The notes below the pieces were generated by a model. That model was not told the origin of the DNA. It saw nothing but the letters and a program-made list of their open reading frames with translations, and did no database searches. Shown one piece after another: positions 46,079 through 60,692 of a stretch of DNA of 64,000 bases (within the stretch, counting starts at the first letter, position 1; every line of letters starts with the position of its first letter). This DNA comes from Nocardiopsis terrae (GTDB taxonomy: Bacteria > Actinomycetota > Actinomycetes > Streptosporangiales > Streptosporangiaceae): NCBI RefSeq assembly GCF_014651695.1, contig NZ_BMXJ01000002.1, positions 62,001-126,000 on the forward strand, given 5' to 3'. A program made the position numbers and the translations under genes.

Positions 46079-47998
46079 TCACCTTGTCCAGGCGCGTTCG
46101 CGTAGCAGCCGTAGGCCGTTGAGGGCGACGACGACGGTGGACCCCTCGTGTCCGGCCACGGCCAGCGCGAGCGGCAGTGTTCCCACCAGGTCCCAGGTCA
46201 CCAGAACCACGATGAAGGTGCCCGCGATGCACAGGTTCGCGACCACGAACCGGCGGGCCCGGCGGGACAGGGTGATCAGCCGGGGCAGGGTCGACAGGTC
46301 GTCGCGCACCACGACGGCGTCGGCGGTGTCCAGCGCCAGGTCGGAGCCGCGCCGCCCCATGGCCACACCGGTGGTGGCCGCGGCCATCGCGGGGGCGTCG
46401 TTGACGCCGTCGCCCACCAGGAGCACCCGGGTGCCCGCGTCCTCCTTCTCCTTGACCAGCGCGGCCTTGTCCTGGGGGAGGAGGCCGGCGTGCACGCGGT
46501 CGACACCGGCGGCCCGGGCCACGTGTGCGGCGGTGGCGGCGTTGTCCCCGGTGAGCAGGTGTACCGGCTGGGCGGTGAGCGCGCCCACCTCGGCCACCGT
46601 CCGGGCGGTCTCGGGGCGCAGGGCGTCGGCCAGGGTGATCCGGCCCCGTACCCGCCCGTCGACGGAGACCAGGACCCGGGTGCTCGCCGGGCCCTCGGCG
46701 TCGGCGGGGGCGCGTTCGACCCGGACCCGGGAGCCGTCCACCGTCGCACTCACCCCGGTGCCCGGCTGGGACTCGAAGTCCTCCACCCGGGACGGCGCGG
46801 CCACCCCCTGGTGTTCGGCGTGGGCCCGGATGGCGCGTGCCAGGGGGTGTTCGCTGTTGCACTCGGCCGCCGCGGCCGGGGCCAGGACCTGGTCGGCGGT
46901 GTGCCCCGGTTCGGGCTCCACCCCGGTGACCCGGGGTTCGCCCCGGGTGAGCGTACCGGTCTTGTCGAAGGCCACCAGGTCGACGCGGCCGATCTGTTCC
47001 ATCACGGTGGCGGACTTGACCAGGACGCCGTGGCGTCCGGCATTGGCGATCGAGGCCAGCAGCGGCGGCATCGTGGACAGCACCACCGCGCACGGGGAGG
47101 CCACGATCATGAACACGATCGCGCGGAGCAGCGCGGCCTCGAAGTCGTGCCCCAGGAAGAGCAGGGGGATACCGAGCACCAGCAGGGTGGCCGCCACCAC
47201 CAGGGCTGAGTAGCGCTGCTCGATCCTCTCGATGAACAGCTGGGTGCGGGCCTTGGTGGCCGAGGCCTCCTCGACCAGGGTCACGATCCGTGCGATGACC
47301 GACTCCCCCGCCGGCCTGTCCACACGCACGCGCAGGGCTCCGGTGCCGTTGATCGTGCCCGAGAGCACCCCCTCCCCGACCCGGCGCGGAACGGGCACCG
47401 ACTCACCGGTGATCGCCTGCTGGTCGACCTCGCTGAAGCCCTCGGTGACGGTGCCGTCGGCGCCCACGCGTTCGCCCGGGCGGACCAGGACGGTGTCGCC
47501 CACCCGGAGCCGGGAGGTCTCCACGACCTCCTCGTGTTCGCCGTCCGGGGTCCGGTGGAGTCGTACGGCGCGCTCGGGTGCCAGGTTCAGCAGGGCGTTC
47601 ACGGAGTCGGCCGTGCGTTGGGTGACCACGGCCTCCAGGGCGCCGGAGGTGGCGAAGATGACGATGAGCAGGGCCCCGTCGAAGACCTGGCCGATGGAGG
47701 CGGCGGCGACGGCGGCCACGATCATCAGCAGGTCCACGTCCAGGGTGCGCTCCCTGAGTGCGCGCAGCCCGGACAGGGCCGACTCCCAGCCGCCGGTGGC
47801 GTAGCAGGTCAGGTACAGGCTCCACCACAGCCAGGCGGGGGCGTCCAGGAGTTGGGCGGCCCAGCCGGCCAGGAACAGGGCCAGTGCGGCGGCGGCCCAG
47901 CGCACCTCGGCGAGCCGGACGCCGGTGGCCAGCAGCGAGGGCGGTCGGACCAGGTGGTCCCGGGTTCGGGCGGTGGGCGCGGTCGGGACTGTGGTCAC
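46079..47998 (-). CDS. P1B-4-type heavy-metal-transporting ATPase
   Basis: 639 residues from a GTG overlapping the ArsR stop (GTGA). P-type motifs: TGES (198-201), phosphorylated DKTGT (345-349), SEHPLARAI in the nucleotide domain, and GDGVNDAPAMAAA. The membrane metal site is SPC (301-303) with HEGST (from 617) in the last helix, the pair that marks the P1B-4 (CoaT/CtpD) group, which exports Co2+, and in some members Ni2+, Fe2+ or Zn2+. No N-terminal metal-binding domain is present, as usual for this group. Its regulator has Ni/Co-type ligands, supporting cobalt or nickel efflux over copper. Confidence 0.9.
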   Translation of the reverse strand: MTTVPTAPTARTRDHLVRPPSLLATGVRLAEVRWAAAALALFLAGWAAQLLDAPAWLWWSLYLTCYATGGWESALSGLRALRERTLDVDLLMIVAAVAAASIGQVFDGALLIVIFATSGALEAVVTQRTADSVNALLNLAPERAVRLHRTPDGEHEEVVETSRLRVGDTVLVRPGERVGADGTVTEGFSEVDQQAITGESVPVPRRVGEGVLSGTINGTGALRVRVDRPAGESVIARIVTLVEEASATKARTQLFIERIEQRYSALVVAATLLVLGIPLLFLGHDFEAALLRAIVFMIVASPCAVVLSTMPPLLASIANAGRHGVLVKSATVMEQIGRVDLVAFDKTGTLTRGEPRVTGVEPEPGHTADQVLAPAAAAECNSEHPLARAIRAHAEHQGVAAPSRVEDFESQPGTGVSATVDGSRVRVERAPADAEGPASTRVLVSVDGRVRGRITLADALRPETARTVAEVGALTAQPVHLLTGDNAATAAHVARAAGVDRVHAGLLPQDKAALVKEKEDAGTRVLLVGDGVNDAPAMAAATTGVAMGRRGSDLALDTADAVVVRDDLSTLPRLITLSRRARRFVVANLCIAGTFIVVLVTWDLVGTLPLALAVAGHEGSTVVVALNGLRLLRERAWTR

Positions 47999-48405
47999 GG
48001 GCGGCCGCCCTGTGTCCGGCCGGTGTGGTCACGGTCTGTGCGCTCCGGGTTCGCGGTCCGGGCGCGGTGGTGGGCGGGCTCGACCTCCAGGGCGTGTTCG
48101 GCCTGGAAGACGGCGTCGGCGACCAGCTTGCGGGCGTGTTCGTTGGCCAGGCTGTAGTACATCCGGTTGCCCTCGCGGCGGTAGGCCACGACGCGGCCCA
48201 TGCGGAGCTTGGCCAGGTGCTGGGAGATCGCCGGGCCGGGCCTGTCCAGGCGTTCGGCCAGCTCGTTCACCGACAGCTCGCCCCCGCGCAGGGCCAGGAT
48301 GATCCGCACCCGGGTGGCGTCGGCCAGCAGGGTGAGGATCTCCACGGCGTACTCGACGTAGGGGCTGTTCTCATCAAGACTGCATTCATGCGTACCTGCA
48401 CTCAT
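47995..48405 (-). CDS. ArsR/SmtB metal sensor, KmtR-like ligand set
   Basis: 136 residues. The winged helix has ELSVNELAERLDRPGPAISQ and HLAKLRMGRVV. C-terminal residues His90, Glu103, His104, His112 and His113 (NEHARKL, QAEHALEVEPAHH) have the same spacing as the five ligands reported for the mycobacterial Ni/Co sensor KmtR (His88, Glu101, His102, His110, His111). An N-terminal HEC could add ligands. Upstream, TAGTAT ends just before the ATG, suggesting a leaderless mRNA. The gene is translationally coupled to the ATPase it presumably represses in the absence of metal. Confidence 0.88.
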   Translation of the reverse strand: MSAGTHECSLDENSPYVEYAVEILTLLADATRVRIILALRGGELSVNELAERLDRPGPAISQHLAKLRMGRVVAYRREGNRMYYSLANEHARKLVADAVFQAEHALEVEPAHHRARTANPERTDRDHTGRTQGGRP

Positions 48406-48410
48406 ACGCA
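48389..48410. promoter_or_regulatory. Putative ArsR operator
   Basis: Inverted repeat TGCGTA-N10-TACGCA (48389-48394 and 48405-48410) overlapping the start of the ArsR gene and next to a TAGTAT -10-like hexamer. Position and symmetry fit an autorepressing ArsR dimer. Confidence 0.5.
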
Positions 48411-48567
48411 GATACTAAGTTCATCTGCCGCCGGGTGCCAACCCCGAGGTGGACGTCATCCGTTACCCGCGCGCCCTGTCGGCCGCGCTCGGGGCGAGGC
48501 CGACAGACACCGGAAGCGGCACATCCGCTACCCTCCCCTTTGATCCCTTCGTAAGCGGAAACGGCCC

Positions 48568-51264
48568 ATGAAACCCCTGCGCCCTGACGATCCCCGAGAA
48601 CTCGGGCCCTACCGGCTGCTGCGCCGGATCGGTTCGGGCGGTATGGGCGTCGTCTTCCTCGCGGTCGCCGTCGACGGCGCCGACGGGGACGACCTGGCCG
48701 CGGTCAAGGCCATCCGGACCGAGTACGCCGAGGACCGGGAGTTCCGCGCCCGGTTCACCGGTGAGGTCGACCTCGCCCGACGGGTGCGGGGCCCCTACAC
48801 CGCCCGGGTCCTGGCCGCCGACACCGACGGCCCGCGCCCGTGGCTGGCCACCGAGTACATCGCCGGACCGGCCCTGCACGAGGCGGTACGCGAGAGCGGA
48901 CCCTTCCCCGAGGACTCGCTGCGCGCCCTGGCCGCCGGCCTGGCCGAGGCGCTGGCGGCCATCCACTCGGTCGGGCTGGTCCACCGCGACCTCAAACCCG
49001 CCAACGTCCTGCTCTCCCCGCGCGGGCCCCAGGTCATCGACTTCGGCATCGCCCGCGCCACCGACGCCACCGCCCTGACCCGCACCGGGCAGACCCTGGG
49101 CACCCCCGCCTACATGTCGCCCGAACAGGCCGTGGGATCGGTCGTGGGCCCGCGCAGCGACCTGTTCGCCTTCGGCGGCGTGCTGCTGTTCGCCGCAACC
49201 GGCCGCCAGCCCTTCGGCACCGGCGACCCCGCGGCGCTGCTCTACCGGGTGGTCAACGAGGAACCCGACCTGGACGGGGTACCGGAGGAGATCCGCCCCC
49301 TGGTCACCGCCTGCCTGGCCAAGGACCCCGGGGACCGCCCCGAACTGGGAGCGGTACTGGCCGAACTGGCCGGTACCGCACTGCCGCGAGGCGACGACGA
49401 CCCCACCGAGTGGCTGCCCGAGGCCGTCGCCACCAGGGTCCTGGACACGGTCGCGGCGACCCGGATGCTGCCCACGCGGGCCCTCGCGGAGGAGGACACC
49501 GGAGAGGAGCCGGAGTCCCGGGCTCCCGGAGCTGCGGAAGAACCCGCTCGGAACGGGAAACCGGCCGGACCCGGGACCGAGGGCCCTGAGGGGTCGCGCG
49601 GGTCTGAGAGCCCCCGGGAAGATGAGGAGTCCAGGAGGGACGAGGGGAGTCCCGGAGCCGAGGAGATCCGGGGAAGCGAGGAGTCCCCCGCAGCCGCGAA
49701 ACCCACAGGGGCCCGGGGAGGCGAGGGCGGCGAACGGTCCGAGCTCCCCGCCTGGGCCAGGCGGACCGGAGGACGCGGCGGCTCCCGGAGGCCTGACGGA
49801 GCCGAGGAGGCGGGAGGGCACCGCTCTTCCGGGGAGACCGCGAAGCCGTCCGCGGGAGACCCGGAACCCGAACGGTCAGGCGCGGGCGGAAGGCCCCGCG
49901 ACCGGCGGGGAACCGACGGCCCGCAGGCGGCCGAACGGTCGGTCCCGTCGGCGCCCGAAGGGCGGGGCGCCCCGTCTCCGGCCCGTAACGCCCCCTGGGC
50001 GGTGCCCGACGCCCACCGTGTCGTCAAACGGGCCCCGGAACCGCGCCGTTCCTCCGCCGGGGCGGCCTGGGGCGCCGCGGTCTCCGTACTGTCCCTGCTG
50101 GTGGCTCTGGTCGTCGTCCTGAACCTGGGGGACGCCGAGGACGCACCCGGCGCCACCGGAGCCGACGGGCGGGCCGCCGAGGAGGGTTCACCGGCACCCG
50201 CCCGCGACCCGGACACCTCAACGGCCCCCGAACTGGCCGAGCCCGCCGAGATCCAGGAGGTCGCCTTCCTGGACGGGGACCGCTTCGCCGTCCTGTCCAG
50301 CGTGGGCGTGCACCTGTACGAGACGGACGGGTCCGGACCGACCGAGCAGTTGGTCGACGCGGACTCCCGTTCTCTGGGCCGTTCGAAGCTCGTGACGGAC
50401 CGGGACGGAACCGCGCTGGCCGTCCAGGACGGAGGCCACTCCTCCGGCGCCGAGTCCACGGTCGTGGTCTGGGACCTCGAGGAGGACGAGGAGCACCACG
50501 TCAGGCTTCCCGAGGCGTTCCGCAGCGGTGCGCCCCTGGCTCTCTCCCCCGACGCGGAGACGCTGTTCGTGGGGAGCGGCCTGGTGTCCGGGCCGGGGAG
50601 GAACCGGGTGACCGCCTACGAGACACACACCGGGGAGCAGCTCTACAGCAGGGAGATTCCGGAGGACGGGGAGGGCCTCCAGGACAGCGTGCAGGACCTG
50701 GGCACATCCCCGGACGGGGAGTTGCTGATCGCGGCGCTGACCTCCGGGCTCGCGGTGTGGAACGCGGCGACGGGGGAGCCCGTGCCCGGCGTCCCCGAAC
50801 TACGGGAGTGGTCGGGCAGCCTCTCCGGCCCGATGGCGATCACCGACGGTCTCGTCGCCACCGCCTCCTACGAGCACCTCCTGCTGTGGGACCCCTGGTC
50901 CCAGGCGGGACCGGAGAGCTTCGAGGTGACGTTCGACGACTCCGGGGGCCACCCCGAGCTGGACCCGGAGGCCAACCCCTGGATCACGTCGCTGTCCGTC
51001 GCCGACGACGGCGACACGATCGTCGCCGCGGGCCACGTCAGCAGGTTCCACGGTTTCCTGCACAGGTGGGACCGGAACGGGGAGACGCTGGACGAGCAGT
51101 GGACCGACACGGTCCAGTACCGGGCCGCACAGGCACCGCCCTCCGGCGGGGGCGTCCTGGTCGCGGCGCACCCGCTCGCCGGAGGGGGACCGGACTCGCT
51201 CACCCTCCTGGACGGGGACCTGGAGACCGCCACCGGGTTCGCGCTCCCGACCGACCAGTCCTGA
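48568..51264 (+). CDS. Membrane Ser/Thr protein kinase with extracellular propeller
   Basis: 898 residues. The kinase domain (about 12-275) has a glycine loop IGSGGMGVVF, Lys47 (AAVKAI), catalytic HRDLKPAN (Asp141), DFG (158-160) and GTPAYMSPEQA. A low-complexity Pro/Glu/Gly/Arg-rich linker (about 310-490) leads to one membrane helix (WGAAVSVLSLLVALVVVLNL, about 500-520). The last 350 residues are a WD40/PQQ-like propeller (SPDAETLFVGSGL, TSPDGELLIAALTSGLAVWN, LLLWDPWSQ). It should sense an external ligand or wall state and phosphorylate cytoplasmic targets. It is followed 43 bp later by the HAD gene. Confidence 0.9.
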   Translation: MKPLRPDDPRELGPYRLLRRIGSGGMGVVFLAVAVDGADGDDLAAVKAIRTEYAEDREFRARFTGEVDLARRVRGPYTARVLAADTDGPRPWLATEYIAGPALHEAVRESGPFPEDSLRALAAGLAEALAAIHSVGLVHRDLKPANVLLSPRGPQVIDFGIARATDATALTRTGQTLGTPAYMSPEQAVGSVVGPRSDLFAFGGVLLFAATGRQPFGTGDPAALLYRVVNEEPDLDGVPEEIRPLVTACLAKDPGDRPELGAVLAELAGTALPRGDDDPTEWLPEAVATRVLDTVAATRMLPTRALAEEDTGEEPESRAPGAAEEPARNGKPAGPGTEGPEGSRGSESPREDEESRRDEGSPGAEEIRGSEESPAAAKPTGARGGEGGERSELPAWARRTGGRGGSRRPDGAEEAGGHRSSGETAKPSAGDPEPERSGAGGRPRDRRGTDGPQAAERSVPSAPEGRGAPSPARNAPWAVPDAHRVVKRAPEPRRSSAGAAWGAAVSVLSLLVALVVVLNLGDAEDAPGATGADGRAAEEGSPAPARDPDTSTAPELAEPAEIQEVAFLDGDRFAVLSSVGVHLYETDGSGPTEQLVDADSRSLGRSKLVTDRDGTALAVQDGGHSSGAESTVVVWDLEEDEEHHVRLPEAFRSGAPLALSPDAETLFVGSGLVSGPGRNRVTAYETHTGEQLYSREIPEDGEGLQDSVQDLGTSPDGELLIAALTSGLAVWNAATGEPVPGVPELREWSGSLSGPMAITDGLVATASYEHLLLWDPWSQAGPESFEVTFDDSGGHPELDPEANPWITSLSVADDGDTIVAAGHVSRFHGFLHRWDRNGETLDEQWTDTVQYRAAQAPPSGGGVLVAAHPLAGGGPDSLTLLDGDLETATGFALPTDQS

Positions 51265-51307
51265 GACCGCCCGGGCCCGACCGCCCCGTCCTGACGAGGG
51301 GACGACC

Positions 51308-52081
51308 GTGTCCTGGGCGCTGTTCGACCTCGACGACACCCTGCTCGACCACGACTCGTTCGCGCGGTTCACCCTTCACCTGCTGCAACGCAACCCCGTT
51401 CGGGCCACGGCGGCCGTGCTGCTCTCGCCCCTGGTCGCAGCCGTGTTCACCCGCCGCGCCTGGCGTGTGCACGCGGGGTCGGTTCTGCTGTGGCTGGGCA
51501 CGGTCGGGGTGAGCGACACCCGGCTGGACCGGATCGTCCGGGACTACCTGCGCCGGCTCGACGTACGCGGACGACTCGTACCGGACGGCGAGGCGGCCTT
51601 GGCCCGACACTTCGCGGCGGAAGACGGCGTCGCGGTCGTGACCGCCTGCGCAGAACAGCTCGCTGTTCCGCTGTGCCGCGCGATCGACCCGCGGATCCGG
51701 GTGGTCGCCTCCACCCTGAAGCGGCGCGGGGGCGGCCTGGTCGCGGACCGCCACTGCTACGGCGCCCGCAAGGTCGAGATGCTCCTCCGGTCCGGTGTGG
51801 GCGGTGAGATCGCCGCAGCCTACAGCGACAGCGCCTCCGACGGCCCGATGCTGGACCTGGCCCGCACCGCCGTCCTGGTCAACCTGCCCGAAGCCACCGT
51901 GGAGAGTCTGCGCGCACAGCTCACCGGACCGGAGCGGTGGGTGCGTGTCGACTGGCGTCCGCGGCACCGGACACAACAGAACCGGCCCGACCTGTGCAGG
52001 TCGGGCCGGTTCCGGGTGACGGGAAACCGGGGGTCGACGCCCTGGGAGCTCCGGGAGCCCGGGGCGGAACCCGGTCCGTGA
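51308..52081 (+). CDS. HAD-IB family phosphatase
   Basis: 257 residues from a GTG with GACGAGGGGACGACC upstream. Motif I is FDLDDTLLDHD (DxDxT), motif II lies in GVAVVTACAEQ, Lys in ARKVEML, and motif III/IV in YSDSASDGPMLDLA. This is the SerB-like HAD-IB group of small-molecule phosphatases. The natural domain ends near WRPRH. The remaining 35 codons run through a strong hairpin, so the original stop has probably been lost and the tail is extra. Substrate unknown. Confidence 0.85.
   Translation: MSWALFDLDDTLLDHDSFARFTLHLLQRNPVRATAAVLLSPLVAAVFTRRAWRVHAGSVLLWLGTVGVSDTRLDRIVRDYLRRLDVRGRLVPDGEAALARHFAAEDGVAVVTACAEQLAVPLCRAIDPRIRVVASTLKRRGGGLVADRHCYGARKVEMLLRSGVGGEIAAAYSDSASDGPMLDLARTAVLVNLPEATVESLRAQLTGPERWVRVDWRPRHRTQQNRPDLCRSGRFRVTGNRGSTPWELREPGAEPGP
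51980..52011. terminator. Bidirectional hairpin between the HAD and katG genes
   Basis: A perfect 15-bp inverted repeat AACCGGCCCGACCTG / CAGGTCGGGCCGGTT around TG, between convergent genes. It lies inside the last codons of the HAD frame and 72 bp past the katG stop. Confidence 0.8.
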
Positions 52082-52082
52082 A

Positions 52083-54852
<2,770 letters not shown>

Positions 54853-54887
54853 AGTCAGAGTTCTCCCGGGCCGGATCCGCACACGCG

Positions 54888-54921
54888 TCCGCCCCGCCCT
54901 GGCGAACCAGGACGGGGCGGA
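54888..54921 (-). terminator. argG terminator with UUCG loop
   Basis: In the minus transcript a 15-bp stem (UCCGCCCCGUCCUGG pairing with CCAGGGCGGGGCGGA, one G-U pair) closes a UUCG tetraloop, 40 nt past the argG stop and before the furA promoter. Confidence 0.8.
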
Positions 54922-54960
54922 TACGGGTCGGCGGCGGGGAACCGCGGCGGCGGTCGGCGC

Positions 54961-57777
<2,817 letters not shown>

Positions 57778-57873
57778 CCGTCCCGCCCGGACCACCGACC
57801 GCCTCCGCCGCCGGGGCCCCGGGCACTGGAGCCCCCGATCCCCCGCCCGCCGACCAGCCCCGGGAGTCGCGCA

Positions 57874-59403
57874 GTGCAGACCATCGACCTCGTCGTCATC
57901 GCGGTGTACCTGGCGGCCTCGGCCTGGCTGGGCCTGAGGCTGTCCGGCAAGCAGCGCAACGTCAGGGACTACTTCCTCGGCAGTCGGCGACTGCCCTGGT
58001 GGGCGGTGTGCCTCTCGGTGGTGGCCACCGAGACCAGCGCCCTGACCGTGATCAGCGTCCCCGGGGTGGCCTACCTGGGCGACATCACCTTCCTCCAGGT
58101 GGCGGTCGGCTACCTGATCGGGCGCGTGGCCGTGGCCTTCCTGCTCCTGCCCCGCTACTACCGCGGCGAGATGACCACCGCCTACGCCTACCTCGGCCTG
58201 CGCTTCGGCCGGGGTATGCAGAGCACCGCCTCGGTCACCTTCCTGTTCACCCGGGTGCTGGCCGACGGGGTACGGCTGTTCGCGGCGGCCATCCCGATGA
58301 AGATCATCCTCGACTCGCTCGGGGCGGGGATCTCCTACTTCGCGATCGTCGCGGTCATGGGCGCCGTCACGATCGTCTACACCCTGGTCGGCGGGATCCG
58401 GGCAGTGGTCTGGGTGGACGTGTTGCAGATGGGCCTGTACTGCGTCGGCGGCGCGGTCGCGCTGACCGTGATCGCCGGCAGCGTCGACGCGAACTTCCTC
58501 GCGGTCGCCGCGGACGCCGGGAAGACCCGGTTCCTCGACTTCACCTCGAACCCGGTCTCGGCCCCCTACGCCACGGTCACCGCGGTCCTGGGCGGCGCCC
58601 TGCTCTCCACCGCCTCGCACGGCGCCGACCAGATCGTCGTACAGCGGCTGCTGAGCTGCCGGAGCCTGCGCGACGCCCAGAAGGCGGTCATCGTCAGCGG
58701 CCTCGTGGTGTTCCTCCAGTTCGCCCTGTTCCTCACCCTGGGCCTGGCGCTGTACTCGTACTTCCAGGGGGCCACGGTCGACCAGCTCGGCCTGAACAAC
58801 TCCGACGAACTCTTCCCGGTGTTCGTGGTGGAGGCGATGCCCCCGGGCCTGGCGGGGCTCCTGCTCGCCGGGGTCATCGCGGCGGCGATGAGCACCCTGT
58901 CCTCGTCCCTGTCCGCGCTGTCCTCCTCGACCATGGCCGACCTGTACGAACAGTTCTCCCGCCGCAGGCTCTCCGACGCGCGGGCGCTGCGGCTGAGCCG
59001 GCTGTTCACCCTCGGCTGGGGGCTGGTGTTCATCGCCGCGGCGGCACTGTTCACCGGCACGGACAGCCCGGTGGTGGAACTGGGCCTGTCCGTGGCCAGC
59101 CTGACCTACGGGGGTCTGCTCGGCGCGTTCCTGCTGGGGCTGTGGGTACGCAGGGCACGACAGGCGGACGCGGTCGTCGCCTTCACCGTCGCGGTGGCGG
59201 CCATGTCCTGGCTGTTCCTGTTCCAGCCGGGGCTGATCGGGTTCACCTGGTACACGGCGATCGGCACCGGCATCGTGCTCGGGCTGGGCTACCTGCTGTC
59301 CCGCCGCCACCCCGGGGACTCCCCCACGGCGGACGCCGGTACGCCCGAGGACGTCGGCACCCCCGACCGCGAACCCGACCGGAGCGGTGAGGGGACCGCC
59401 TAG
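57874..59403 (+). CDS. Sodium:solute symporter family protein
   Basis: 509 residues from a GTG with CGGGAG upstream; about 13 membrane helices. SSS markers: RDYFLGSRRLPWWAVCLSV, SVVATETSALTVISVPG, a conserved GGIRAVVWVDVLQM and GVIAAAMSTLSSSLSALSS in the sodium-site helix. The C-terminal tail is hydrophilic. Placement after anmK suggests import of a wall sugar or other carbohydrate. Close relatives transport sialic acid, sugars or proline, and the substrate cannot be fixed from sequence. Confidence 0.88.
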   Translation: MQTIDLVVIAVYLAASAWLGLRLSGKQRNVRDYFLGSRRLPWWAVCLSVVATETSALTVISVPGVAYLGDITFLQVAVGYLIGRVAVAFLLLPRYYRGEMTTAYAYLGLRFGRGMQSTASVTFLFTRVLADGVRLFAAAIPMKIILDSLGAGISYFAIVAVMGAVTIVYTLVGGIRAVVWVDVLQMGLYCVGGAVALTVIAGSVDANFLAVAADAGKTRFLDFTSNPVSAPYATVTAVLGGALLSTASHGADQIVVQRLLSCRSLRDAQKAVIVSGLVVFLQFALFLTLGLALYSYFQGATVDQLGLNNSDELFPVFVVEAMPPGLAGLLLAGVIAAAMSTLSSSLSALSSSTMADLYEQFSRRRLSDARALRLSRLFTLGWGLVFIAAAALFTGTDSPVVELGLSVASLTYGGLLGAFLLGLWVRRARQADAVVAFTVAVAAMSWLFLFQPGLIGFTWYTAIGTGIVLGLGYLLSRRHPGDSPTADAGTPEDVGTPDREPDRSGEGTA

Positions 59404-59467
59404 GCGTACTGACCGGGGCCAGCCCCGGGGAGGTTCCACGGGACCACAACGCCTTCTCCCACGGCCC

Positions 59468-59917
59468 TCAGGGGAAGCGCCGGGCGCCCGCGCCGTCCCG
59501 GCCCAGAACGTCGTCGGGGTTGGAGTAGGGGCAGGACACCAGGGACAGGCACCCGCAACCGATGCAGTTGGAGAAGCGGTCCCTGAGCGCGGTGAGCTCC
59601 TCGATGCGCCGGGTGAGCTCGTCGTGCCACTGGCGGGAGATCCGGGCCCAGTCGCGTTTGGTCGGCAGCCCCTCCTCCGGAAGCTGGTCGATGGCCTCCC
59701 TGATCCGCTCCAGGGAGAGGCCGAGGCGCTGGGCCGTCCGGATGAACGCGATGACGCGGAGGGTGTCCCGCCGGTACTCGCGGCGGTTGCCCGCCGTGCG
59801 CCGACTGCTGATCAGCCCGAGGCTCTCGTAGTAGTGCAGGGCGGAGACCGCCACCCCCGCCCGTTGGGCCACCTGGCCCGGTTTGAGCCAGACGGCCTTC
59901 GGATCCAGCTGGGGCAT
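59468..59917 (-). CDS. soxR: Redox-sensing MerR-family activator SoxR
   Basis: 149 residues from the ATG at 59917 (GAGGAGGG upstream). MerR helix-turn-helix: PGQVAQRAGVAVSALHYYES with GLISSRRTAGNRREYRRD. The [2Fe-2S] cluster motif C-x2-C-x-C-x5-C is intact (NCIGCGCLSLVSCP), followed by YSNPDD. In actinomycetes SoxR responds to redox-active secondary metabolites and not superoxide itself. It is divergent from the dsbA-like/oxidoreductase/MFS operon, with a SoxR-type promoter in between. Confidence 0.95.
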   Translation of the reverse strand: MPQLDPKAVWLKPGQVAQRAGVAVSALHYYESLGLISSRRTAGNRREYRRDTLRVIAFIRTAQRLGLSLERIREAIDQLPEEGLPTKRDWARISRQWHDELTRRIEELTALRDRFSNCIGCGCLSLVSCPYSNPDDVLGRDGAGARRFP

Positions 59918-59982
59918 CGTCCCTCCTCGGCCTCGGTCGCCGTGTGTCGGCGGCCAAACGCCACCGCCCGCCACCACACGAC

Positions 59983-60013
59983 TTGACATCAAGTCCACTT
60001 GACGAAGTGGACT
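59983..60013 (+). promoter_or_regulatory. SoxR-type promoter of the dsbA-like operon
   Basis: TTGACA (59983-59988), a 19-bp spacer beginning with the dyad TCAAGT-CC-ACTTGA (59989-60002), then a weak -10 TGGACT (60008-60013). The over-long spacer and dyad position match the E. coli soxS promoter, where SoxR untwists the DNA. Confidence 0.75.
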
Positions 60014-60053
60014 CTACGCGACGGACACGGCAGACGAGAGTTCGGAGTGTGGG

Positions 60054-60692
60054 ATGACGACGGTCACGGTGTGGGCGGATGTCAGGTGCCCGTGGTGCTG
60101 GATGGGCCACCGGCAACTGGGGGCCGCGGTGCGGCGGCTCGGGGCGGACCGGGGGGTGACGGTCATACGCCGGAGCTACCTGCTGGAACCGACGGGCCCG
60201 GACGGTCCGGCTCCGACGGTACGGGAGGCCGCGCTGACCTCCTGGGGCATGGACCGGGCGGGCTGGGAGGCCATGCGGGAACGGGTGGCGGCCGCGGCCC
60301 GCCGGGACGGCCTGGCCATCGACATGGACGGGGTCCGCAACGTCGACTCCCGGCCGGTCCACCGCCTGCTCAAGCTGGCCGAAGCCCGGGGCGCCGACCC
60401 CGACCTGGCCTGGGACCTGGCCTTCTCCGCGCTGTTGGAACGGCACGAGGACGTGGCGGACCCGGCGGTACTGCGCCGTCTCGGTGCGGCGTTCGGGCTC
60501 GACCCCGCCGAGGCGGACGGCCTGTCGGACTCCGACGGCTTCGCGGAGCAGGTCGGGGCCGACCACCGGGCCGCGGCGGAGCACGGGGTGCGTTCGGTCC
60601 CGGCGTTCGTCCACGGGGACCGGGTGCTGAGCGGTCGGCGCGGCGCCGGGGAACTGGCGGCGTTCCTGAGCGGCGAGGGGGTTGTGCGATGA
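60054..60692 (+). CDS. DsbA-family (FrnE-like) thiol oxidoreductase
   Basis: 212 residues, cytoplasmic (no signal). The redox motif CPWC is at 12-15 (WADVRCPWCWMGHRQL). The cis-Pro loop is GVRSVPAFV near 184, with the helical insertion typical of FrnE/2-hydroxychromene-isomerase-like DsbA proteins. First gene of a SoxR-driven operon and overlaps the next gene by ATGA. Likely a disulfide or dithiol-handling enzyme in detoxification of redox-active compounds. Confidence 0.9.
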   Translation: MTTVTVWADVRCPWCWMGHRQLGAAVRRLGADRGVTVIRRSYLLEPTGPDGPAPTVREAALTSWGMDRAGWEAMRERVAAAARRDGLAIDMDGVRNVDSRPVHRLLKLAEARGADPDLAWDLAFSALLERHEDVADPAVLRRLGAAFGLDPAEADGLSDSDGFAEQVGADHRAAAEHGVRSVPAFVHGDRVLSGRRGAGELAAFLSGEGVVR

